A DNA stretch of 64,000 nt. Origin: Fibrobacter sp. UWEL. GTDB lineage: Bacteria > Fibrobacterota > Fibrobacteria > Fibrobacterales > Fibrobacteraceae. How positions within the stretch are numbered: position 1 is the first letter of the stretch; every line of letters starts with the position of its first letter. The position numbers and the translations under genes are program-made. Below are positions 16,707 to 24,597 of the stretch, one piece after another. The notes beneath the pieces are model-generated. The model did no database searches. It was given only the letters and a program-made list of their open reading frames with translations, and had not been told where the DNA came from. The stretch is taken from positions 1-64,000 of the forward strand of contig NZ_FRBE01000017.1 in assembly GCF_900142535.1 (NCBI RefSeq), read 5' to 3'.

Positions 16707-17909
16707 ATGCCAGAATTTCTCTATAAAGCCAGTAATGCCCAAGGCAACAAGTTCGATGGCGTCATCGAAGCGAAGGATAAGGCCGAAGCTGAAGCCCTCT
16801 TGATGCGTCGACGCTTGATTATCGAAAGCTTGAAGAAAAAGCCTACGGAAATCAAGATCAAGTTTGGTAGTGGCATTAAGCCTGCTGACATTTCCAGATT
16901 TACCCGTATGTTCTCCTCCATGAGTTCGGCAGGTCTTCCCATGTTGCAGTGCTTGAACATTCTGGAAAGCCAGTGCGAAAACCCTGACCTTAGGGAAGTG
17001 GTTCATAAGGTGACCATGTCCATTAACGGCGGTTCTTCCCTGGCCGATGCTCTTTCTCAGCATCCTAAGGTGTTCAATACTCTTTATACCAACATGGTGG
17101 CTGCAGGTGAAGCGGGCGGTATTCTGGATGGCATTCTTGCCCGTCTTGCTGATACCTTGGAAAACGGCGAACGTCTGAAACGTAAGGTGAAAAAAGCACT
17201 GACCTATCCTGTGATGTTGATTATCGTGGGTGTGTTGGTGGTGATCGCCTTGATGACTTTTGTGGTGCCTACCTTCGCAGAACAGTTCGCTGCTCTTGAC
17301 GCTGAACTTCCTGCACCGACTCAGGTGGTGATGAATATTTCCGACTTCATCCGCGATAACGGTATGATTCTCGGCATTATGGTTGTGCTTGCAATTGTGG
17401 GCTTTAAGCTTGCCATGAGGGTTCCATCCATCAAGTTTGCGTGGGACGGCTTTATGCTAAAGGTTCCGAAACTTGGGGACCTTCAGGTGAAGTCTGCAAC
17501 GGCAAGTTTTGCTCGAACTTTAGGTACTCTTCTGAATGCTGGTGTGTCCGTGATGGACTCCTTGAAGGTGGTGGCCTCTACCGTCTCCAACAAGGTAATC
17601 GAAAAGGCTATCGGTAAGATTTCCATTGGTATTGCTGGTGGTAAATCCATTGCGGAACCTATGGAAGAATGTCACTTGTTTCCGCCTATGGTGATCCAGA
17701 TGACGGGTGTGGGTGAAAAGACGGGTAACCTTGGCGGCATGCTGTTGAAATTGGCGGACTTCTATGATGAAGAAGTGGATGCCGCTGTGGACGGCGTTGT
17801 GGGCATGATGGAACCTATGATCATCGTGTTCCTGGGTGGCGCTGTGGGTGGCTTGCTTATTGCAATGTACATGCCCATGTTCTCTATGTCTGATAGCGTT
17901 AAGGGTTAA
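16707..17909 (+). CDS. pilC: type IV pilus inner-membrane platform protein PilC (T2SF family)
   Basis: 400 residues. Two T2SSF domains are seen (FTRMFSSMSSAGLPMLQCLN and SFARTLGTLLNAGVSVMDSL). Hydrophobic segments are at about residues 168-192 (VMLIIVGVLVVIALMTFVVP), 215-232 and 370-392 (MIIVFLGGAVGGLLIAMYMP). GEAGGILDGIL and GEKTGNLGGMLLKLADFY are the typical motifs. It anchors the pilus motor in the inner membrane. It follows pilT in an operon that ends in a terminator. Confidence 0.94.
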   Translation: MPEFLYKASNAQGNKFDGVIEAKDKAEAEALLMRRRLIIESLKKKPTEIKIKFGSGIKPADISRFTRMFSSMSSAGLPMLQCLNILESQCENPDLREVVHKVTMSINGGSSLADALSQHPKVFNTLYTNMVAAGEAGGILDGILARLADTLENGERLKRKVKKALTYPVMLIIVGVLVVIALMTFVVPTFAEQFAALDAELPAPTQVVMNISDFIRDNGMILGIMVVLAIVGFKLAMRVPSIKFAWDGFMLKVPKLGDLQVKSATASFARTLGTLLNAGVSVMDSLKVVASTVSNKVIEKAIGKISIGIAGGKSIAEPMEECHLFPPMVIQMTGVGEKTGNLGGMLLKLADFYDEEVDAAVDGVVGMMEPMIIVFLGGAVGGLLIAMYMPMFSMSDSVKG

Positions 17910-17946
17910 AACAAACCTACGCAAATCATTCCTTAATTTGAAGAAC

Positions 17947-17973
17947 GGACAGGCTTTATGCCTGCCCTTTCTT
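17947..17973 (+). terminator. terminator after pilTC
   Basis: GGACAGGC-tttat-GCCTGCCC forms a hairpin followed by TTTCTTT. It lies about 40 bases after the pilC stop codon. Confidence 0.7.
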
Positions 17974-18029
17974 TATGCTGGCTCAGAATACATTTGATAC
18001 AGTGAAATTCTAAATGCGTGTTGCTTGTT

Positions 18030-18058
18030 TTGCAGGCGGTTTTGAATTAGGGTATATT
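18030..18058 (+). promoter_or_regulatory. probable promoter of the GH16 gene
   Basis: TTGCAG (18030-18035) and TATATT (18053-18058) are 17 bases apart, 26 bases ahead of the ATG at 18084. AGAGGT serves as ribosome site. Confidence 0.4.
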
Positions 18059-18083
18059 ATGGACATAAAACAAGAGGTACAAT

Positions 18084-19232
18084 ATGAAGACTAAAATCCT
18101 TCTCCCCATCGTTACTGCAGCTCTTTCTATGAGCATGTTCGCTTGCTCTGATGACAGCAGTTCTCCCGCTTCTCCGGTTGTAAATCCCACAAGTTCTTCC
18201 GCAGCTGTAGTGGATCCTATCGTTGATCCGACTGCTGGTGTTTCCTCTTCCTCTGTGGTGGATCCGACTGTTGATCCTACCCAGAATCCGGTTGTGGGCC
18301 CCACTTCTTCCGCTGCTGCAGATCCTGATGTTGCCCCGGCTTCTAGCGCATCCAATATCGCTATTGACCCCAACGCTCCGGTGGATGCCAACGGTAAGAT
18401 CACCAGCAAAATCTTTGACGATTCTGCTCTTCCCAAGCTTCCTAACAACGATACCGTCCATGTGGACAACAAGAGCGACTATAACTACTATGGCGCAGAA
18501 CTGACTGGTCGTGACCAGTTCACTTACGGTCGCTTTGAAGCCCGTATGAAGATGGTTTCCATCTCTGGTTCCGTCAGCTCCATGTTCCTGTACTACGATA
18601 ACTCCTATATGGAGGAAGACGAACCTTGGAATGAAATCGATATCGAAGTTCTGGGTAAGAATCCTGGCTCCTGGCAGTCCAACATCATTACCCGCTATCC
18701 GGATGATGAAACTAAGAAGCATAAGAATATCACTTCTGAATACATCCATCAGTTTGGCGACAACGCAACTGAAAACTTCCATCTCTTTGGCATGATCTGG
18801 ACTCCGGAATACATCGCCTGGGAAATCGATAGCGTGGAAATCCGTCGTGACTACATCGGTCAGACCCGTACCGAAAAGAACGGCCCGGAACAGGATCAGG
18901 TTGCTTTCATGACTATGGAACAGTCCCTCCGTTTCAACCTCTGGTCTGCTGCTAGCACTGGTTGGGTTGGCAAGTTCACCGGTGGCGAACTGGCTGACGG
19001 CCCCAAGGAACAGCTTATTGACTACGTCCGTGTATACGACTACGATCCGGCTACTAAGGGCTTTGTCCTGAATTGGCAGGACGACTTCGATGGTGACGCT
19101 CTGGATAAGACTCACTGGAAGACTGGTAACTGGAAGATGGAAAACACCACTCTCCGTCCCGCAAACGTTGTTGTAGCTGATGGCTACTGCAAGCTCCTCT
19201 TGAGCCGCGAACTCAAGGAAGCTGCTAACTAA
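18084..19232 (+). CDS. GH16 beta-1,3-1,4-glucanase-like lipoprotein with permuted domain order
   Basis: 382 residues. A lipoprotein signal (MSMFAC, Cys21) is followed by about 90 residues of Ser/Pro/Asp-Pro-Thr linker and then a GH16 domain. The catalytic ExDxE motif is EIDIE (Glu184, Asp186, Glu188) in WNEIDIEVLGKNPGSWQSNI. Flanking segments GRFEARMKMVSISGSVSSMF and LRFNLWSAASTGWVGKF closely match the F. succinogenes 1,3-1,4-beta-D-glucanase as I remember it. As in that enzyme, the strand that normally comes first (NWQDDFDGDALDKTHW) lies at the C-terminus, i.e. circular permutation. Expected substrate: mixed-linkage beta-glucan. Unlike the secreted enzyme it appears lipid-anchored and lacks a C-terminal Ser-rich/basic tail. 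Confidence 0.88.
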   Translation: MKTKILLPIVTAALSMSMFACSDDSSSPASPVVNPTSSSAAVVDPIVDPTAGVSSSSVVDPTVDPTQNPVVGPTSSAAADPDVAPASSASNIAIDPNAPVDANGKITSKIFDDSALPKLPNNDTVHVDNKSDYNYYGAELTGRDQFTYGRFEARMKMVSISGSVSSMFLYYDNSYMEEDEPWNEIDIEVLGKNPGSWQSNIITRYPDDETKKHKNITSEYIHQFGDNATENFHLFGMIWTPEYIAWEIDSVEIRRDYIGQTRTEKNGPEQDQVAFMTMEQSLRFNLWSAASTGWVGKFTGGELADGPKEQLIDYVRVYDYDPATKGFVLNWQDDFDGDALDKTHWKTGNWKMENTTLRPANVVVADGYCKLLLSRELKEAAN

Positions 19233-19254
19233 GATCTCCTGACAGACAACATCC

Positions 19255-19282
19255 AAAAGCCCCGGAGCAATCCGGGGCTTTT
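19255..19282. terminator. bidirectional terminator between GH16 and kinase operon
   Basis: AAAAGCCCCGGA-gcaa-TCCGGGGCTTTT is a perfect 12-pair stem with A and T runs on both sides, serving convergent genes. A 10-bp palindrome CAAGCGCTTG follows at 19296-19305. Confidence 0.88.
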
Positions 19283-19316
19283 AACTTTTGTTAGGCAAGC
19301 GCTTGCGCCTAGATGT

Positions 19317-22300
19317 TTAAGAGAGGGCTTCCTTTAGCTTTTTCAGCAGTTCGGCGTATTCCTTCTGGAGGGCGTCGTGATTGCTTTCGATGTAGGAAGT
19401 GTCTCCTGACTTGCAGGCGGCTTCCATTAGGCGGGCGTGCTCGGAAAGTGTCTTTGCCCCGATGCTCATGGAGGTGCTCTTCAGGGAGTGGGCGTTAATC
19501 TGGTAATTCTTCCAGTCGGCTGCCTTGAAGAATTCATCCATAGACTGGAGCTTGTTTCCTTCGATGTATTCCTGGAGCAGTTCCTTGTAGAAATCCATGT
19601 CGTTCATGGCCAGAGAAAGCCCAGCCTTTGTATCTAGACCCGTAATGCTGTCTAGTCCAGAATTTTTCTTAACCTTGGTTTCGTTTACAGGCTGTGAACT
19701 TTTTGCGGGGGCCGCTTCCTTGGCTTCGGGTGTTTTTACGAATTGCTTGAGGACGCGGAACAATTCCTTTTCCTGAATAGGCTTGGACAGGTAATCGTCA
19801 AATCCCACTCGCAGGTATTCTTCTTTTTCTCCAAGGACTGCATTTGCAGTCAGAATGACAATCGGGGTTGTGACGTTGATGCAGTTTGTTTTTCCCCTGA
19901 CCGTACGGAACACTTCAATGCCGTCCATAACGGGCATCATGTGATCCAGGAAGATAATGTCGTACTTGTGTTCGTCCATGAGCTTTAATGCTTCCTGGCC
20001 GGAAAGTGCGGTATCCACGGTCATTTGGGTCTGCTTCAGGAATCCCTTGGCCACCAGCAAATTCATGTGAACGTCATCTACCACGAGAGCTCGTGCATTG
20101 GGCATTGCCACGGCGGTTTCCTGAACTTGCTTCTGGTTGAGCATTTGTCTCTGCAATTCTTCGAAATCGCCCAACAGTTCACGATTCTTGATGCGCTGGG
20201 GAATGCGCACCTTGAAGGTGGATCCCTCATTGTATACGCTGTCTACGGATATTTCACCGTTCATCATATGAACCAAATTGTTGGTAAGGTTCAGTCCAAG
20301 ACCGGTTCCTTCGATATTGCGATTGCGTTTCTCATCCAGACGGGTGAAACTGTCAAAAATTTGATTCAAGTTTTCTTTCTTGATTCCTATGCCGGTATCG
20401 GAAACTTCAATACAGAGGGTTACCTGGGCATCATTGAGAGGTCGATGATAAACACTGAGCTGAACGTTGCCTCGTTCAGTGTACTTAATGGCATTGGACA
20501 GCAGGTTGTTAATAATTTGACGGATGCGAACTTCATCGCCGTTCAGTTCCGTGGGAAGAGCCTCATTGATGTCCAGAATGAAGTTAAGTCCCTTGCTGAA
20601 GGCGCGCTGAGCTGTCAAGTTGTAGGCGTCGTTGATCAGGTTGAATACCTTGTAGTTGACGGGGACAAGGTCCAGCTTCCCGGATTCGATTTTGGAAATG
20701 TCCAGGATGTCATTCACGATGGATAGCAGGGAATTACTTGCACTCTGGATATTACGTGCGTATTCTAGAGTAGTCAGGTCTTCGCCGCATTCCTTCATGA
20801 GCATAGCGTCCATGCCGATAATGCCGTTGATGGGCGTGCGGATCTCGTGGCTCATATTGGCAAGGAACTGGCTCTTTGCCTTGTTGGCTGCCTGTAGTTC
20901 CTTGTCACGTTCTAGATATTGCTTGCGCTGCTTTTCGTAAATGTGGTTCTGGAACTTAAAGGTGGCGCCTAGGATGACGGATACACAAACGATTGTCTGT
21001 AATGTGTCTAGGAAAGTGTATCTATTGGAAACGACCTTCACAAATTCCGGATGGATATAGGCTATGGTCAATGTGGTGACGACTACGGCAATGTTCAATG
21101 CAATCATGGCTACACATTCTTTGCCCTTGAAGAGGAACCAGGAACACACTAGGCCTAGAGCGAGCCATGTGGGCATGCCGGAGTCAAAACCGCCAGAGGA
21201 GAAGAAGGCGATGGGGAATGTGATCATGTTGATGACAACACAGATGAGAATCGCTGCCGCTCTGGTGTTACTCTTGACTACGGAGGCGTAGAGTGCGATT
21301 AAAACGAAGAATACGCTGAAGATGGTGACTAGCGCTGAAAGTTTTTCGCCATTCGCGAAAGTGATAATGGTCGAAATAAAGCCTGTGAAAAAGACTGCGA
21401 TAATCATCAAATGCAGAATTTTCTGATTGATGCTGTATTCTTCTTTTAGAATGGTGTTGGTTACCGCGTTGATTACGTTCTTGACTCTACTTGCAACTGT
21501 GCATTTCTTGGACGAACTGGAACTGCTTTCGTGCTTGCGTCGCTTGAACATCAGACCGAAGCATCCTGCACCGCCGTGGACGGAAATGGTGGCGGAGGCC
21601 TCCTGGATAATGATTTTCTCGAAATGACAGTGCTTTTCGATTTCGTCGGTCAGTTCCTTTAATTCGGTTGCGTTAAGACCGATGTGCGCGATAAATAGCA
21701 CTTCCTTGTCGATTAGATAAGGTAGTCGCAGACACTGTGCGATGTACTTTTTGGCAACCTTGTCCCATTTGCCGATGAAGGCATCGCGGGCATTCAGCTT
21801 TGTCCCTCTAGGTTCTAGACAAGGGTGAAGTAGGAAACGGTCGCAGATAGTTTTGACCCAAGGCTTGATGTTTCCGCGCTTGGTGAGGGAATCCGTTTCC
21901 TTGACGATAAAGCTGGAGGAAATGCGTCTTGTGATTTTTGGAACTTGCTTGATGATTTCGTCTGCGGTAGCTCCGGCCATTGCCATACGGGAAGCTTCTA
22001 TGGCGAGAATGCCAATTCCGCAGGAAACCAGCGGGGTGTCCATGATGGTGACGTTTCGAAGGTCCTTTGCGGCGGCGGTTGCGTTTTCGTAACCGCGGCT
22101 AGCGTTACGTCCCATACAGAAATGAATGACGTAGTCCGCTTGTTTAAGCTGGTTTTCAAAATAGGCTTTGTATTCTGCTACGGATGCAGGTTCCGAAACG
22201 GCGGAGGCACCTTCCTTAGCCATATAGATCAGCAAGTCCCGCTGGTCAATGTCTACGCCATCGATGAATTGGCCTTCGTTGGTCTTGACGTAGAAGGGCA

Positions 22301-22388
22301 TGACGGCGACGTTGAAATCTGCTGCCAGCTGGGAGTTTAAGTCGGCAAGGCTTTCCGTAGAAATCTGTACAAGTTTATGCAGACTCAT
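19317..22388 (-). CDS. DegV-domain hybrid sensor histidine kinase (DegV-TM-HisKA-HATPase-REC-HPt)
   Basis: 1023 residues. Residues 1-280 read as a DegV-type fatty-acid-binding domain: FNVAVMPFYVKTNEGQFIDG, ASAVSEPASVAEYKAYF, MDTPLVSCGIGILAIEASR and the C-terminal HGGAGCFGL. About six membrane helices follow (330-465). The kinase core has HisKA SHEIRTPINGIIG (His514), N box INNLLSNAIKYTERG and G boxes DTGIGI and GTGLGL. The receiver has FLDHMMPVMDG (Asp815) and the C-terminal HPt has NAHSLKSTSMS (His967). All phosphorelay residues are intact. Its ATG overlaps the stop of the upstream kinase gene (TAATG), so translation is coupled. No DNA-binding response regulator adjoins. Confidence 0.9.
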   Translation of the reverse strand: MSLHKLVQISTESLADLNSQLAADFNVAVMPFYVKTNEGQFIDGVDIDQRDLLIYMAKEGASAVSEPASVAEYKAYFENQLKQADYVIHFCMGRNASRGYENATAAAKDLRNVTIMDTPLVSCGIGILAIEASRMAMAGATADEIIKQVPKITRRISSSFIVKETDSLTKRGNIKPWVKTICDRFLLHPCLEPRGTKLNARDAFIGKWDKVAKKYIAQCLRLPYLIDKEVLFIAHIGLNATELKELTDEIEKHCHFEKIIIQEASATISVHGGAGCFGLMFKRRKHESSSSSSKKCTVASRVKNVINAVTNTILKEEYSINQKILHLMIIAVFFTGFISTIITFANGEKLSALVTIFSVFFVLIALYASVVKSNTRAAAILICVVINMITFPIAFFSSGGFDSGMPTWLALGLVCSWFLFKGKECVAMIALNIAVVVTTLTIAYIHPEFVKVVSNRYTFLDTLQTIVCVSVILGATFKFQNHIYEKQRKQYLERDKELQAANKAKSQFLANMSHEIRTPINGIIGMDAMLMKECGEDLTTLEYARNIQSASNSLLSIVNDILDISKIESGKLDLVPVNYKVFNLINDAYNLTAQRAFSKGLNFILDINEALPTELNGDEVRIRQIINNLLSNAIKYTERGNVQLSVYHRPLNDAQVTLCIEVSDTGIGIKKENLNQIFDSFTRLDEKRNRNIEGTGLGLNLTNNLVHMMNGEISVDSVYNEGSTFKVRIPQRIKNRELLGDFEELQRQMLNQKQVQETAVAMPNARALVVDDVHMNLLVAKGFLKQTQMTVDTALSGQEALKLMDEHKYDIIFLDHMMPVMDGIEVFRTVRGKTNCINVTTPIVILTANAVLGEKEEYLRVGFDDYLSKPIQEKELFRVLKQFVKTPEAKEAAPAKSSQPVNETKVKKNSGLDSITGLDTKAGLSLAMNDMDFYKELLQEYIEGNKLQSMDEFFKAADWKNYQINAHSLKSTSMSIGAKTLSEHARLMEAACKSGDTSYIESNHDALQKEYAELLKKLKEALS

Positions 22389-24430
22389 TACGCCTCCCTA
22401 TAGAACTTCTTGATGACGCGAGCCATTCGTGAAACTTCAATGGGCTTGGAAATAAATTCGTCAAAGCCTTCGCTCAGGAACATGTGGCGAGCGCCACTTA
22501 CTGCGTTTGCAGTAAGTGCGATGATTGGAATTGCCTTGTAGCGGGCGCTCCTGATTTCGTGAATTTTCTTCATGCACTCGATGCCGTTCATACCGCGCAT
22601 CATGTAGTCCATAAAGATGATGTCAAATTCCTCGAAGTTGCAGCGTTCGATGGCGTCTTCCCCGCTGGATGCCGTCTGTACGTTCATTCCCAACTGTTGG
22701 AGAATTTCGCGAGCAACACGGAGGTTCAGTGCGTCGTCGTCAACCACCAGAGCTTTCATTCCGTTAAACTGGGCGTTTTCAAATTCATCAGAATGCTGGA
22801 AATCCTTCTGACCCGGGGTAAGTGCTTGAAGATTGTTCAAGATGGAAAGGGTGTAGATGGGCTTTCTGAAGATGTTGATATTGCTATGGTTCGGTAGCTG
22901 GAAACTCTTTCCTGCGAAGATGCTGGTATGGTATGTCTCGCTCAAGGTTTCGAAGTATTTCGGATCCATCTTGTATTCCCATTCAGCCACGAAGATGTGG
23001 GTGATACTTCTGGAAGAAATGATGTTCTTTAGGCGACTGAGTGAATCTGCTACGTAAATTTCGATTCCCACAATACTCTTGAAGTTCTCGATAATGCGCT
23101 TGTAGATTTCGTTGATTTGCGGGTAGACGTACTTGTCCTGGTTGAAATAGCAAGCCACCTTGTATTTTTCGGCATCCTTCAGGACCAACGTGGGACGGGG
23201 GCTAACCACCTTCTGGGGGAATGAAACGTGAATGCGGCTCGTTGCGTTGTCGGGGCTGTCAATCTTGATGAAACCGCCCATCTTTGCCACGATTCCGTGG
23301 ACGACCACAAGACCCAGCTCCAAACCGTTCTTTCCCTTGACCATGTTTTTGGAAGTATTGAAACTGGCGTAGATGTCAGCAATCTCGTCCTTGGTCAAAC
23401 TCTTGCCGACGTTAAGAATGTCGATATTCAGGTTGCAACCGTAATCATGGGGGCTGGAGGATACTCCCAGGTAAAGTCCGCCTTTGGTGGTATCCTTCAT
23501 GGAGTAATCCAGAAGGAGGGTGAGGATGCGTCTGATCTTTCCTTCATCGCCATGAAGGATGGCGGGAACATCCTGCTTAACGTCAATGGCGAGCTCCAGC
23601 TGGTCGTATTCATCGTACCAGATGAATCCTGTGGAAATGTCGTTGACTACAGACATGATTTCGTAATCGTTTTCCGAAAGCTGCAACTTGTTGGTAAGAA
23701 TTTCTGAATAGTCCAGAATGTTGCTGATGTCGTCGGAAAGCCTACGCCCTGCCTTGTAGATGGAATCCATGCTATTGAAAAGTTCCTCGTCCAGGTCCTT
23801 TTTCAAAATCACTTGGCTCATTCCGTTGACGGCGTTGATGGGCGTTCTTAATTCATGGGAGATGTTTTCCATGAAGATTTTATTGTCTTCACGGGCGGTA
23901 ATGGCTTGCTTTTCCAAGTTCAGTCGGGAATCTCGTTCTACCTGCTGGAATTTCTGATGGAATAGGGCGATGGCCGTTGCACTAAAGATGGAAAGTGCTC
24001 CTAGAACTAGTCGCATGGCCATGGTGGTGTCGGGCTTTGCTTCAAATCGGCCTGTTATAATGAGGTATGCAAGTTCGACGGGAAAAATCAGGGCGAGAAT
24101 CAACACGGGCGTTTTTGCGTTGTTGATTGCAGAAAGAAAAATGAAAATGATGACTACTAGGGGGAGGTCTGCTACGCTAACGGGGTCGGATCCGTAGTAG
24201 AGCATTAGTCCTGCCACTTCTAGCGTATAAATTGCCATTCGAGTCTGGTTGGATACCACCCTGGAAATGTGGAGGTACCACGAAAAAACGATCATGGCCG
24301 CGATGACGTACACAATCCATTCGCCCCAGTTTAGGAGAGTGGCGACCGTGGCGAGCAAAATGCTCATTAATGTACTGATGATTAGATATACGATGTGATA
24401 TAGGGTTTTATACTCTTTTTGCTCTTCCAT
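22388..24430 (-). CDS. hybrid histidine kinase-like protein with degenerate ATPase domain
   Basis: 680 residues from ATG 24430; a TTG at 24442 is in frame but less likely. About six membrane helices (residues 10-165) and a short coil precede HisKA ENISHELRTPINAVNG (His192). The HATPase-like region has lost key residues: the N box reads LLLDYSMKDTTKGG instead of NLLxNAxKFT, and the DxGxG box reads NVGKSLTKDE. About 150 residues of unassigned sequence follow, then a receiver with VVDDDALNLRVA and FMDYMMRGMNG (Asp608). It is probably unable to bind ATP normally but keeps the His and Asp phosphorylation sites. It is the first gene of a two-gene operon, overlapping the DegV kinase by one base. Confidence 0.82.
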   Translation of the reverse strand: MEEQKEYKTLYHIVYLIISTLMSILLATVATLLNWGEWIVYVIAAMIVFSWYLHISRVVSNQTRMAIYTLEVAGLMLYYGSDPVSVADLPLVVIIFIFLSAINNAKTPVLILALIFPVELAYLIITGRFEAKPDTTMAMRLVLGALSIFSATAIALFHQKFQQVERDSRLNLEKQAITAREDNKIFMENISHELRTPINAVNGMSQVILKKDLDEELFNSMDSIYKAGRRLSDDISNILDYSEILTNKLQLSENDYEIMSVVNDISTGFIWYDEYDQLELAIDVKQDVPAILHGDEGKIRRILTLLLDYSMKDTTKGGLYLGVSSSPHDYGCNLNIDILNVGKSLTKDEIADIYASFNTSKNMVKGKNGLELGLVVVHGIVAKMGGFIKIDSPDNATSRIHVSFPQKVVSPRPTLVLKDAEKYKVACYFNQDKYVYPQINEIYKRIIENFKSIVGIEIYVADSLSRLKNIISSRSITHIFVAEWEYKMDPKYFETLSETYHTSIFAGKSFQLPNHSNINIFRKPIYTLSILNNLQALTPGQKDFQHSDEFENAQFNGMKALVVDDDALNLRVAREILQQLGMNVQTASSGEDAIERCNFEEFDIIFMDYMMRGMNGIECMKKIHEIRSARYKAIPIIALTANAVSGARHMFLSEGFDEFISKPIEVSRMARVIKKFYREA

Positions 24431-24597
24431 ACAAAGGAACAAAATAGAAAAATATGTAAGGTTATTATAATAAAATAGTGCGTAAAGTGGAAAAAGACTC
24501 GTTAGGCCTGTGTACGCTAGTATTCCAAAGACGGTTTGGTAGAAAAAACTCCTGATTTTTCTAAATTTGCGCCTGTATAATTATAAAGGGACACATT

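Noticed and set aside
15714-17063. 449-codon open frame opposite pilT and pilC
   Set aside because: Spans two well-supported genes on the other strand and has no recognisable domain.
18057-19256. 399-codon open frame opposite the GH16 gene
   Set aside because: The serine-linker region read in reverse gives Arg/Ser/Gly low-complexity sequence; no start signal.
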